This document shows, piece after piece, positions 1 through 11,261 of a DNA stretch of 64,000 nt; the first letter of the stretch is position 1; every line of letters starts with the position of its first letter. The DNA lies in NCBI GenBank assembly GCA_036346225.1, contig JARFIW010001469.1:7906001-7970000 (forward strand), in the 5' to 3' direction. Source of the stretch: Platerodrilus igneus. Its lineage: Eukaryota > Arthropoda > Insecta > Coleoptera > Lycidae. The notes beneath the pieces are model-generated. The model worked only from the letters and a program-made list of their open reading frames with translations. It was not told the origin of the DNA and did not search any database. The translations under genes and the position numbers were made by a program.

Positions 1-1246
1 TTATCAATTAGAATTTTCCATGCATTATACCATCCATTTGGATCAAAATTATTCTCCACCAATTCAGAATTATTGTATACCCATTTAAAATTTTTTCTAT
101 CCACACTTAGATTTATTACATTTGAATTATTGTCGTCACCCTCTGGATTATTAAACTTAGATTTATTATCGTCCAATCATCATCGTCAGACTTAGAGTTT
201 ATTCTCCCCAAACTTAGATTTATTCTTACCAGACTCAGAATATCATTTATTCTCACCAGACTCAGAATTGGAATTTATTCTCACCAGACTCAGTGCCCTA
301 TTATTATTATTATATTTTAGTTTAAATAAATTCCCCAAAATCTACTTACGCCAATCGCCAATAGGAATTTTCATCTTGGTCGCACTATCTATCACTTAAA
401 CAATTTTTACTTTTAAATATTATTCTTACGCGGGACACTTTTAGGTTCAAAGTGACGCACCTCGGCCTTTGTTGAGTTGAGAACTGAGCTAGTTATTATT
501 GTCGCTGTTAATATATGATTGATATCCCACTTCGTCTGTGGGCATGGCTTACAAGCCCGTCGCTAATCTTAACCAATGAGGTTTCTTTATTTAAAGTAGT
601 TTCTGATGTAACATTCTGTGCCTTTCGAGTAATTGTTGTTTGCATACAGCTGCTTCGTTATCAGCCCATGCGGTGTTTTGAGAAATATTATCGCTTTTCC
701 CTATTATGCACAAATATCTGATGCAATTCGACTTTCAATTTTTATATATGCTTATTTATTTACGCATTTTTAATTAACTTTACTTATCAAAATTTGTTAA
801 TCGTTTGTACGCACTTACACTACGCTTCTTTAAGCTTTATTTCTTATCTCCGTATTGTCATAACTGATTGGAATTCTTTTGAATGCGTGTTTAATTACAT
901 TTATTATGCTTAATTATAAATACGCGTGCTTCCACTGAAAAATATCGTTACTTGCATTACCTAAATTTACTAAAATTCTATATACCGGGTGTTAAATATT
1001 CGTTATCTACCTAATGCATGAATTACTTATTTCTATGCTAACTATGCGTCTTATTGTGTCTATTTGCGTCGCTTAAAACTACTTATACTCTATATGCAGG
1101 GTGTTGACTGCTTACTATTTACAAACTATCCCAATTACTCAATTCTCTACTAAATAAATGCAGTTTTCTGCTTCCTATTATAATTTCTGATTCCTAAACG
1201 ACCATTGCTATAAAATACACCCTTAAACAACCCCTTATCACAGCAA
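1..1246 (-). mobile_element. (TA)n-bounded repeat element, copy i (partial, cut by window edge)
   Basis: This is the 5' portion, read on the minus strand, of an element that recurs in inverted orientation at 46854-48778. The match is seen directly: the end CACAGCAA at 1239-1246, the block around 1195-1240, the CCGGGTGTTAAATATT segment near 985 and the minisatellite near 110-300 all reappear reverse-complemented in that copy. The end abuts a (TA)n tract. No protein family is recognisable in any frame; the 68-codon frame at 515-721 is not conserved as a reading frame. It is probably a non-autonomous element; its class is not proven. Confidence 0.7.
110..300. repeat. Minisatellite inside copy i
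   Basis: Imperfect repeats built on phrases such as CTTAGATTTATT and CACCAGACTCAGAAT recur across this stretch. It is the decayed counterpart of the cleaner 42-bp minisatellite at 47770-48010 in the other copy. Confidence 0.6.
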
Positions 1247-1262
1247 TATATATATATATATA
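1247..1262. repeat. (TA)n microsatellite
   Basis: A short TA run directly after the CACAGCAA terminus of copy i. Confidence 0.9.
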
Positions 1263-2227
1263 CATACTTACCATGTGACTTTTATCTATTCTTGAGGGTC
1301 AAATCTGCATTAAATTGAACTGTTGAAGCTGTGAAAAAAAAAGGCGGCGCTCGTCATGAACGAGACCACAAAAGACGATTTCCAGTACTGTTTTGAATAA
1401 TGGAAAATTTGCATGCAGCGGTGTAGGGATCACGGCGATGTATATTGAAGGGATAATAATTAAATATGTATAAATTTACAATAAAAAAAGCATCAGTCTC
1501 GTTATTTTATAGGTAGCATTCGTATACTGTAATCCAACCGTTGAACACCTTTCTACTAGGTCGTTTGTGCTTAGAAAAATTTATGAATTTGAATTTCTCT
1601 AAATCAAGAATTTGATGACTATACTCTACCACATTCCATAATTTTAGCAGTAGTCGCGGCAGTAGAAAAACAAAAAACTTCATGTGGTCAATCTAACAGA
1701 GTTGCATGATTTCTTAAAGAACAGCGAATATTATAAATGTGACTGGTGGTAAATCATTACCAATCACTAAGTGTTTGGTCAGAGCTACTTTGTGCTTTCC
1801 TTTTACGAATGTGTTCCTTTTTCTCGATGTTTTTATAATGAAGTTATCTTTTCCAAAATATATTTGGTATGTACGCCGCATTGCCACATGTTTATAAGTA
1901 GTTTTATACATTGTTTAGTAAAGAACCTAAAATTGCCAAAAGATACTTCTCGAGTTCATTTAATAACTGTATTTTAATTAAATTGTTAAGTAAGGCGTAT
2001 ATTATTTAGATTACGTCTTAACTTTGCTATCAATTGCAAAGGCTTTCTCGGTATTAAAAGCAAGTATGATATATTATCCCTGAGGAGACAAGTGTTTATC
2101 TTAAATTAAAATGCTTCTCACGCTATGTGATAAATTAATTATTTGCTTTTCCTTATTTCTTCTTTATGGTTGTACTTAAATCGTGATGGAAGTTTATAAA
2201 GGATCCTCACGTACGCATCGCGAAATA

Positions 2228-2274
2228 TTTTTATGTAGTTATGACAATGGTTTAACTCTTTTCTAACTTAACAC
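2228..2274 (+). repeat. 47-bp dispersed repeat, unit A
   Basis: Matches 4751-4797 at all but about four positions; both contain TGGTTTAACT and TTTCTAACTTAACAC. Probably a fragment of an unidentified interspersed element. Confidence 0.7.
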
Positions 2275-4750
2275 CATTTGAAAGTAAAAATCGAATTTTT
2301 TCTCATTGCCCGCATTCGCCTAATTTACCTCTTAATAATTTCTTGGTGTTCCTGAAGGTAAAACAAAAATGTTTAGACAGCGATTTCGTCACCTGAAGAA
2401 GTGGAAAAAATGTTTTGTTACTTGATTCGAACGCATGCAAAAGAATATTATTCGCAAAAAACTGTTTATTTTTCGTAGTTTTTGTAAATATTTAGAAAGT
2501 GTCCAGCGAGAACAAAGACGTTACGCGTTAAAAAGTGTTCCACAAATTATTTTAGTTAAAAATTAAGTTTAGAGGATTTTTGTATAATTGAATTATGTTA
2601 TTACATATATTGAATTATTTTAAAAATCGCTGACATAAAAAATTTCATAAATTTCAAAGTGTTATTCATTAATAAAAACGTCTTCATATTGTAATACAGG
2701 AACAATAAATACGTGGATAATGCAAAATCATATCTGAAACATAGCTAGACGCTCGATTTTTCTATTATTAACAGGACAATAATTTTTATTCAGCATAGTA
2801 AATGTTGCATTGTGAGAGTGAATTTTTATTGTAGAGAAAATGACACCCGGCGGAAAGGATGAATTAATTATTGGGTAGGTATTTGTTATCGCCAAAATGT
2901 TGTAATACGATCAAGTAGTAATGAGCGGTTGGAAGTTGAAAAGAAACGCAGTTTCAAGTTCTAGAGTACAATATAGATTCCTTAAGGAAAAAAGCGCGGG
3001 GTGCGACTAATTGCTTGAACTTACGCTTGCACGGGCAGGGTATGTATCGATTCGCATGTGGAAATAATATCGTTACGACCGGTTACAAAGGGGTTAGGTC
3101 CTGGAGAGTTCACCTTTCCAATAATTTGGAGTTTTGTATTCTGTTGCGTTATGATAGGAAATGGAAATACTGATGGTTTCTGAACATCCTTAACCTTTTA
3201 AAAAATTAGTTAAAATAGTAAGTCTATATATGAGCTTTAGCGTTTCTACATTTTAATTTGTACATATAAATTTTACGATTAAGTTGTAAATGTTCGTATT
3301 TTTTTAGTGGAAATTAACATGAAAGTGATGATTGTGGTGGACTAAATTAGCGATGGAATTAGTGTATACTGATTTCAATAGTAGGTTTTATTAGTGAATT
3401 TCTTGGTGGAGAGAGAGTAAAATTGTAGTATTTTTAATGGACATTGAAATGGTTAATAAAATAATTGGTGCTGCGCTGTTTTTCATGTATTGTTATAACG
3501 AGCGCTTCCATAAATTGGGATTTAAAATGTCGTATAGATCAATCTTATTAACTAGAGCAATGGCACGGTAGGTTTAATTATGGATTAAGTTTTTTTTTAT
3601 TTTTGGTAATAATATCTGGAATTTATTGTAAATAATGTTTAAGTTTAGGTAAATTTGTGAAAGGATATCCCACTACTCCAGTGATGGAATCGTATTCAGG
3701 AAAAGATTATTTTGAGATTTTCATTAATTATGAAAAAATTTATAATTGTTTTTAAGGTAGTTCAGAGATAGATAAAAGAGATTGATAAAATATAATGTAA
3801 TAAATTTAGGAAACCGAAAGCAAAAAAGACCTATCCAAAGCAACCGTCTTTCGTATAGGGTATAATATCGATAGGGATTGCTGTGACAAGATGGTTTGGC
3901 TCTCCTTACTTATGACATGGAACTAAAGCCTTTCAGAGTATGATAGTAATGTAGTTTTTCATTCAGCCATTTCAAATGTTCCTTTTTCGGTTTCTTTTAT
4001 TTCTTTTTTAGGAATCTACTCCCGTAGTACTGTAGTTAGCCGAAGTGGCCTTAAGTTATTATGATGTTCCCACCCCTTCACGGCAAAACTAAATTTATAA
4101 CATAGCGCACATTTCACCCATAACAATATTCAGCAAAAAGGAGAAAAGTTGGTGGTTTTATTCTAATTGGTGATACAGATCACTTTGAGGTTTATTTAAA
4201 ACGGCCTGATCTGAAATAAACAAATAACCTTGCAATAGCCGATAATCGGGTATTTCAGAATTATGAATGTTTAAATTCTTTTTGAAGTTGTTTGAAAGTA
4301 AAATATAATTTCTGAAATTGAAGAAACTTTATACCACCAAATTAGCGCAATCGTTTTACCTAAATAGAAAACTCAAGACTCCAAAAAGTTTTAAGTTAAA
4401 TTCTAATTTATTCCCCAGGTGTTTCAGAAATAACCGTAACCTGTCAACTTTAACTTACACTATTTAAGACTTTTCTAATCAGTTTATTTCTCTATAAATT
4501 GTTCATTTAAGAACGTTTTAATTAAAAATTTATAATTAGGTCCGATGTTTTAATAAGGAAATCCAATTATACCTGTCTGTCTAATAAAGGAATATTACTA
4601 TATACCGTTCATCAATGGCTGCCTTCGAATTGATTCGAATGTTTGGTAAATTGAAACGTTTATTTTAGGGCTACATTTAATTATTTTTCTTCTGAAAAGT
4701 TGGTATTGTTGATAGATATACTTTAAGCCTTTTTAGCCAGTAACAGAATA

Positions 4751-4797
4751 TTTTTAGGTAGTTATGGCAATGGTTTAACTTTTTTCTAACTTAACAC
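4751..4797 (+). repeat. 47-bp dispersed repeat, unit B
   Basis: Partner of 2228-2274 in the same orientation about 2.5 kb away. No flanking homology was recognised beyond the unit. Confidence 0.7.
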
Positions 4798-5234
4798 GAG
4801 AAAAATCAAACTTAATGTGAGCAGTAATTACATGTCAGGATAATACAGAAATTTAAAAAAATATAATTAAAGGGGCCCTTTTAAACTTTACTAACGTTAT
4901 TATGACATTTGGGTATGTAGTTAAATGTTAAAATCATTTATTCTTAAATTTACTTCTGTAGGAAATAAATGAATATTTTTTGATATTCTGCTTGTGTTAA
5001 CCGTTTGGGCTATTGACTATATGCACATCTGGCGGCCCATTATGTTTATCACTATCATTTGATGTTTTGTTTTTCTTTGGCATGAAAACGTCTATAAAAT
5101 TGTACCATTGCTCGTCTCATTAAAGTTAGAGAAGTAAAAAATTAGGTACCCAATGTTTTCATTATAACTTTTCCAACCCATGCGATAATGTGTTATTTAT
5201 AATCCAACAACAGACCATGGACCACTTCTCTGTA

Positions 5235-5350
5235 CACGAATCTTGCATGTTTGCGGACTCTTGTCATTCGGCGAGGCCGGGGTCCGATTTGTACTCCGGC
5301 AGATCGATACCGGGGCGGATTGTGGTATCTTGCAGGACACACTACTGCAA
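5235..5350 (+). other. GC-rich island with short open frame
   Basis: Base composition changes sharply here, with runs such as GGCGAGGCCGGGGTCC, against very AT-rich surroundings. A 65-codon frame (5243-5440) crosses it and an AATAAA lies just downstream near 5371. I do not recognise the peptide. The island may be the end of an older exon, retrocopy or LTR. Confidence 0.3.
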
Positions 5351-5464
5351 CATATAAGTCAATATACAATAAAGAAATTTCAATTTTTTTGTTTTCTTGT
5401 ATTTGGGTGGGTTTTATTTATAGAATTTGAGTTTCTATGACCTCTCGTGACCTCTTTATTACAT

Positions 5465-5466
<2 letters not shown>

Positions 5467-5499
<33 letters not shown>
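5467..5499. repeat. (TA)n microsatellite
   Basis: A TA run immediately before the TTACTGTG terminus of copy ii. Confidence 0.9.
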
Positions 5500-5502
<3 letters not shown>

Positions 5503-5639
5503 CTGTGTAGGTTAAAGGTCAACGTGTGTAAATAGGCGAAGAAGGTATTTTTATAACGACCCTGTAGATAGGAAAATAATACTTTATTTATATCGCTTCA
5601 AATCACTAATTTGCATACTTTAGTATAAGACCAGGCAGA

Positions 5640-5770
5640 CGATTACCTACAGAATACTAAAGCTTCGCGATAGGTAAAAATCAATAATTTGTATACGTTA
5701 ATACAAGGTTGACTATTGCAGACAAACATGTGTAATATTAAAGCTTCGCGGTAAATAAAAATCAATAATT
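5640..5770 (+). repeat. Imperfect tandem duplication in copy ii
   Basis: Two units both contain TAAAGCTTCGCG followed by TAAAAATCAATAATT (near 5659-5693 and 5739-5770). Confidence 0.7.
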
Positions 5771-6544
5771 GATGCAACGGATATTCATTTAGCATCGTAA
5801 ACTAAAAGGTACGTTAACTTAATTCGTAGAAGACTACAAAACAACATAATAAACGGTCGAGGCGTTCCGGGAATGAAAGCTTTAAATAAATAAATATTTC
5901 TTTGAAAGCTACAAGACGATGCAATAACATTTTGAGGTATTATACAGCGGAAAAGCTAGGTTAACGAACAAGTATGTTATTTGTGAAGCAAAAATCAATA
6001 ATTTTAAGAGACAGAGAATCGTTAAAAGGCAACCAAGGAAGACAGAGAATACATCAGCTGGTAGAAGGACAAGTAGTTTTCAAGCGCGTGACAGACGAGT
6101 ATATTTTAAAAGACAAATGGGTGAAACAAAGATGCAAGATGTTTGTCGACGATATCGATTTTCAATGCGCACATATAGCAAGGGAATCGTAACCGTAGAC
6201 AGCACAGTGATAGTGGGGGGGTTCGATGAAAGTAAGGGAAACACGAATGAAACAGAAAATAGTGGTTATGAACGCATGACTGCAAGGAAATTAGAGACGC
6301 AGGCACTATGGGCGTGTTTTACAGGTGGTCAGAGTATATGGAGAGGAAAAATTTTCTGGATACGCGTCGACGGTTGCAACTGATAGCTAGTTTTTCGTGC
6401 TAAAGCCGTGGTGGAAGGAGTGGAATTCTGAGTTTGAAAAGTTTGTTGGGTTTTGAGTGAAGGAATTTGGAGAATTGTTTGTAACGAATGTGATAGTTTA
6501 GCGAAAAATATAGAAATACGTGACTAAAGAAGAGGTTTGAAGAT

Positions 6545-6552
6545 TATAAAAG
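6545..6552 (+). promoter_or_regulatory. TATA-box-like site in copy ii
   Basis: TATAAAAG is followed by a mixed-composition stretch with an initiator-like TCAGTCG about 115 bases on. Other copies also have TATA-like sites centrally (for example near 16123). Prediction only. Confidence 0.2.
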
Positions 6553-7500
6553 CTCTTGCCAGGGGTGGTAGGACTCTCTTAATCTTCTGATCCGCTTCGA
6601 GCACATTAAGTAGCATCGAGAAGACATCCTAATTTAAAATTAAAAGCCGCGACATAGTGCAGTCAGTCGTATATTTTACAAGTGTTCTAAATGCACGAGT
6701 TGGTGCTAACAAATTAAACGGGCTGAAAATAAATTAGTATAAATAATTGTACGAGTACAACAGGATGCTACTGAGGTAAGCGGACCTAGTATTTCTTGAA
6801 CGGGAGTGCTGGTGGCACGTTAAATTGAGACGGAGGTATAATTTGGATTTGGATGGATGGTTGTATGAAAAGTATCCACTAATAACTGGGGGAACTGGAT
6901 GAACGAGTTGAGATGGAGTTGCTGTTTATGTAGGAGTGAGAACGTGGAGAAAAACCAAGTTTGGTTGCAGTCATCCAAGGAGGTGGTGCGTCCGAAGAAC
7001 ACACCAGCTAACGAATTTTGTTTTATTGTTGAACTCTGGTGCTGGTATTGTGTAATAAAGCTAGGTGTGTTTAGAGTTATGTGGTGAAAATTTTATGAAC
7101 TGAAAATTAATTTGATTACCGTATATTAAAGACAATTTTGTATTCTTGAAATGTTTTATTGTAAATATAACAATGTAAATATTGAGATTGTCTGAATAAT
7201 CATCTATGTCATATGAATAAAAGAGTATATGTTTGTCCAAGGAGTTTATTTTATTTTTGTATTTTGTTGTGTGTAAAGGTGTTGAAAGAATGTGTAGTTG
7301 GGGTAAGTATATCCTAGAGGTAGTGTACATGAGTAGCCGTGGCAGATCAACTTAGGGAAGCAATTTTTGTAGATATTAAATTAGAACATATCATAATCAA
7401 ACCCGAAATTTGTAACGAAGTTTTATTTAGGTGCAAATTGCTGGAGTTATATTTCTATCACAAAAGGAGGAAGTAGGGGCTTCAAATCCCAAAGGACCAC

Positions 7501-7750
7501 TGCATTTTTAAGACGCCCAACATTAGGGCTCGATTTTAGGGCTTCTTTCCAGGTAAAACTACTGCATTTTTATGACGCCCAATTCGTGGGGCATGATTTT
7601 CAAATAAAAGTTCGTTGCATTTTTATGTCAACCCAACGGTAGGGCTCAATTTAATCCCAAAGGACACTGAATTTTTATGTCAACCCAACGCTGGGGCTCG
7701 ATCGTTCAGGCTTAACCTCACTGCATTTTTATGATGCCCAACATTGCGGT
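7501..7750 (+). repeat. About 53-bp minisatellite, five units
   Basis: Units begin near 7501, 7563, 7616, 7668 and 7722. Each contains TGCATTTTTATG (or a close variant) followed by CCCAAC and a GGGCTC-like core. Spacing is 52-62 bases. Confidence 0.85.
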
Positions 7751-7787
7751 ATTAATTAGCGAGCCGATCTAGAGGATACACATAGCA

Positions 7788-7788
<1 letters not shown>

Positions 7789-7828
<40 letters not shown>
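7789..7828. repeat. (TA)n microsatellite
   Basis: A TA run directly after the CATAGCAA terminus of copy ii; it flows into the hairpin at 7825-7952. Confidence 0.9.
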
Positions 7829-7834
<6 letters not shown>

Positions 7835-7952
7835 AGATGTATCTGTAAACAAACTCTTATATATGGCTATATAACTACTAGCCCGATTTGTATTTGTCAA
7901 TAGCTCTTATTATTTTCATAAGAGTTGTTTACAGATACATCTTATTTTATAT
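7825..7952. repeat. 36-bp inverted-repeat hairpin between two (TA)n tracts
   Basis: Arm 7825-7860 is the reverse complement of 7918-7952 except for one inserted base. The 57-base centre, read on the minus strand, contains TTGACAAAT...GGGCTAG. This weakly resembles the hammerhead-like motif of the PLE hairpin at 60919-61060, which has the same layout. Probably a PLE-end derivative, but the catalytic GAAA is missing. Confidence 0.6.
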
Positions 7953-7993
7953 ACTATTTCTTATTGCGTATTGCGGACTGCAGATAACTTGTT

Positions 7994-7996
<3 letters not shown>

Positions 7997-8031
<35 letters not shown>
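7997..8031. repeat. (TA)n microsatellite
   Basis: A TA run on the right side of the hairpin block. Confidence 0.9.
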
Positions 8032-8033
<2 letters not shown>

Positions 8034-9959
8034 GTGATATTTGGGGGTTAAAACACCATTACTATTCAATTTTGCAATTTACTTCAAGATTCTGCATAGA
8101 AAATATAAATAACAATGTAAAACTCTTTTCTTTAGAGTAGAAATTAATAATTGTACGGAATAATTTCAAGAAGCTAAAAAGTTAAAGTAGCATAATCCTT
8201 TAACTATGAATACTTATTAAAAATAGCGTGTGTTATATCATGAACATATTTTAATTGTTGTATTTAAGAAGTAGAAAGCATTGTAATTTTTATATGAAAA
8301 CTTCGTAAGAATATTTTCCAAAAGCGTTATATTATTTATTAACGTATATTGGAAGAAGCGAGCATCTAAATTTCCTATTATAAATCAAGGTAACCATCAG
8401 AGTTAAATTATAGCAAAAGGTGAATGTATATTTTCAAAAGCTCCTTTCAAACCGTTTAGTTTCCGCGATTAAAAGCAGAGTGGCAATTGTATTCTTAGAA
8501 GTTTGAAACGTTAAATAATAAACGAATGTAACTGTCTTAATTTTCCCTGAAGCGTAGATAACGTTGAACCAACAACAGTAAAATTTAAAGTAGGGTTGGT
8601 CGGGGAAGTCAATTAAGGATAGATTTATAACCTCGTTAAAAATATAAGAAGTTTTGGAATATGGGTAGAATTGACAGTTACAAATACAGCGAAACAAAGA
8701 AAGGTTATTTGTTAGAATGGATAGAATTAAGATAGAAATATCACATGTTAAGATAGACGTAGTTTAAAACTTAAGTGGAAAGGGTGATTTTGGCAAAACT
8801 TGCAAACGAGAAAACAAGGAAAGATTATTTGATAGCATATGTATCAGTGAGATAAGCATAGATTGAATGGACAACGGGGATGACAGACAAAGAAATACAA
8901 CGGAAATAATGTTAAAAAGGAATGATAGATAGAAGTGACAGATATAGCAATACCACTTGATCTATCGCAACGAAATTTTAATCAATTATTACCTTTGAGT
9001 AGCTAAACATATCTGCCAAGTTTGATCAAAAAATTTCCAATTCTTCTTAGTGTTGCAATTTTCATGTTACTGAGTTTACGTTCGTGTGTTTTTACGACTG
9101 TAAGCAAGTTTTATGTCTCCTTTAACAAAGTTTTACACTAATTTAGACATTCCTGTATAAAGACAGGTATTTTTAATACTACCTTATACTATTTGAAAGT
9201 AATTCAGCGTTAGTAAATATAATAACAATAAAATAAACGCTTACAATATTGAATTGTAAATTAGTGCTGTAGTAAGGAAACATACAGATGAAAGAAACCA
9301 TCATGTTAACGTGCACGAAACGCGTGTGTTTGTTTAATCATAAGTACGTAGGGTATGTTCGTACGAGCACAAAATCGTTCATTTTGACATGTATTTTCCC
9401 ATAAGAAAGTCTGAGGTCCATTTTGCAAATTTTTGTATCATTTAAGTCATTCATTCCAGGATCACGGGACGTCATCATGAGAGTATATTACTTTCACTTT
9501 TATATCAAATTCATTTCTACACCACTGTCGCTTTATTCTCGTATCGACCAACCGGGGATGCCAATCATCAAATATCTCAAATACTAGATAAGAATAAATT
9601 ATAAATAAATAAAAACTTAATAAACAGTATACACATAGTAGTAATAAATATTTTTCCTATATCTACATTTACTTTATGTATATATTTTATATATTCGCCA
9701 TATATTTAATATTAGTTCTATATTCAAACTATATTTACTTAATATTTAACAAGTAAAGCAGTATTGTTATAGAATAATAGATATCCAATAGTGATTGATG
9801 ATCAAGATATTAAAAATTTTATATACATAACATTGAATAACTATAGATACAGCTTATATCCTAAAAATAACCATTGTATAGCATAGTCTAATTGGTATCT
9901 ATGATTGAATAATGTCCAAGCGGGAATGTTAAATTTGATCCAGGAATTAAATATTTGTC
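8032..9959. other. Unassigned AT-rich spacer
   Basis: No coding or structural feature was recognised except an interspersed-repeat fragment near 9354-9420 that also occurs at 42235-42300. Confidence 0.5.
9354..9420 (+). repeat. Interspersed repeat fragment (also at 42235)
   Basis: Contains TTCGTACGAGC, an ATCGTT element and TATTTTCCCATAAGA in the same order and spacing as 42235-42300. At the second site it follows tRNA-derived SINE sequence, so it may be a SINE body or tail. Confidence 0.55.
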
Positions 9960-9964
9960 ATCCT

Positions 9965-10440
9965 AGGGACTTAAACGCCTCTTGAGCGATAGAGTTTGAA
10001 CGGCTGGAGTAACTTCTGTGTTATAAATACCTTTTTTAAAATCTTCTACGCGAGCAACATAATCATCAAAGGTAATTCTATTCCTTATTTTATTTCATCT
10101 TTTATCTTCTTAATAACATCGAAGTCGTGAGTAACAAATGATTGCTCTTCTTCTTCTTCTGCTGTTCTTAAAATCCTCGTCACATGCATTCGAGAGGACA
10201 GACGATCAACTATTTCAAAGTTATCAAGGTCCGAATTGTATACCATTGTACGGAGGTACAGAATTATTGAAAATTGTGTAGTTGGTGGGTCCCAAGACTG
10301 CTTTCTGACAATATAAACAGAATGATTTGCCTGTGGTTTATCGTACTTCACTGAATAGATTCAGTAGATGGATAAATTTTCGGATCACACCGTTGCAGGA
10401 GATGAGAGTTAGGTGTCTCACATGACTCTTGAATTTAAGC
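9965..10440 (-). pseudogene. Decayed coding remnant, family not recognised
   Basis: On the minus strand an 88-codon frame (10085-10351) is followed, after stops, by a second protein-like stretch (about 9975-10080, containing DDYVARVEDFKKG). It is preceded by another plausible stretch in a third frame (10360-10435). Together they look like one coding region broken by frameshifts. A run of five glutamates comes from a GAA-type repeat. I recognise no domain, and intron boundaries cannot be excluded. It may be a retrocopy or part of an unidentified element. Confidence 0.3.
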
Positions 10441-10494
10441 AATAGTCAGTGTAATGGCGACACACATCGTCGCCAACAGTGGCATGTAATTTTC

Positions 10495-10674
10495 CAATGC
10501 TCCACCTGAAGGTACTACATTGCGCCAACAGTGACATTATAATTTGAATTAGGGCCGCTATACTTGCGGCCACGTCCCCAATGCTCCACCCGGAGGTACT
10601 ACATTGGCCAACAGTGACAGTTCATTTACATTACCAATGCTCCACCTGTAGGTACTACATTGAGCCAACAGTGA
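10495..10674 (+). repeat. Three spaced copies of a SINE-tail motif
   Basis: Units at about 10495-10534, 10578-10618 and 10634-10674 each carry CAATGCTCCACC, GGTACTACATTG and CAACAGTGACA. The first part matches the tail of the minus-strand SINE near 41497-41525. The linking CAACAGTGAC phrase is specific to this array. Confidence 0.75.
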
Positions 10675-10713
10675 CAGCTAAACGGACAATTTCAGCACGA
10701 AAAATCATGTTAA

Positions 10714-11160
10714 TTGTCTTTTGAGATAGGAAAGGGATTTTGTTGGTGGATTTTAAGCCGGGAGGCACAACAGTCAATACGTATTTATTGTTTGACCTTG
10801 AGAAAACTTCGACGTACCATACGAAACAAACGGTGTGGTGTTATATCTTCAGGTGTCATGTTGCTCTATGACAATGCAAGGCTACATGTTTCTGTACAAA
10901 CACAAGGTCTAATCCAGTCCTTTGGATGGGAACAAGTACATTATTCACCTTACAGTTCAGACTTGTACTCAATAATTTTTGGTACATATAAGAGTTCCTT
11001 AATGGTCAACAGTTCAACGACGACGAAGAAATGAAAACTGCAGTCATGGGTTGGAGTTCTTCACAGGTGGCAGATTTGTTTTACGTCGCATTTAAGAAAC
11101 AGGTTGAGTGCTATGACAAATGTTTGAACAATTATGGAAATTATGTAGAAACCTAGATTG
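10714..11160 (+). pseudogene. mariner-family transposase, 3' remnant
   Basis: The C-terminal half of a mariner transposase can be read in two or more frames. At about 10860-10960 there is LLYDNARLHVSVQTQ, which matches the family block holding the second catalytic Asp (normally HDNARPH). It is followed by an eroded SPDLAP-like block (YSSDLYS). Further on, about 11025-11155, come DEEMKTAVM and YDKCLNNYGNYVET, typical of the C-terminus. The N-terminal DNA-binding half and the first catalytic Asp are not visible. Frameshifts and lost motif residues mean it cannot encode a working enzyme. A sequence near 11225-11260 resembles a decayed mariner right end. Confidence 0.85.
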
Positions 11161-11261
11161 AAGAATGTAGAATATGGGAAAAAAATTATTTTAATTACAT
11201 TTATAGCATTTTTATTTTTATTCAAAAACGAACTTATTTAAAAAGTAACTCTCATGCGTTT

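Larger units (their letters stand above)
1263..5466. other. Unassigned AT-rich spacer
   Basis: No gene or recognisable mobile-element protein was seen. It contains a dispersed 47-bp direct repeat (2228-2274 and 4751-4797) and a small GC-richer island near 5235-5350, listed separately. Confidence 0.5.
5500..7788 (+). mobile_element. (TA)n-bounded repeat element, copy ii
   Basis: The segment starts TTACTGTGTAGG and ends ACACATAGCAA, so the ends form a short imperfect inverted repeat, and (TA)n lies on both sides. Inside are an about 100-bp imperfect duplication (5640-5770), a TATAAAAG promoter-like site (6545-6552), a 53-bp minisatellite (7501-7750) and a TAGCCGTGGCAGA phrase near 7335 that recurs near the same end of the copy at 46854-48778. 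A 72-codon frame (5974-6192) has no recognisable domain. This is probably a non-autonomous element mobilised in trans. Confidence 0.6.

Noticed and set aside
3877..3884. Isolated TTGCTGTG as another terminus of the (TA)n-bounded family
   Set aside because: No TA-rich flank and no matching partner end.
5243..5440. Possible fragment of a metabolic enzyme (VLRQIDTGADCG)
   Set aside because: A single short phrase vaguely like formyltransferase signatures, not supported by any neighbouring motif.
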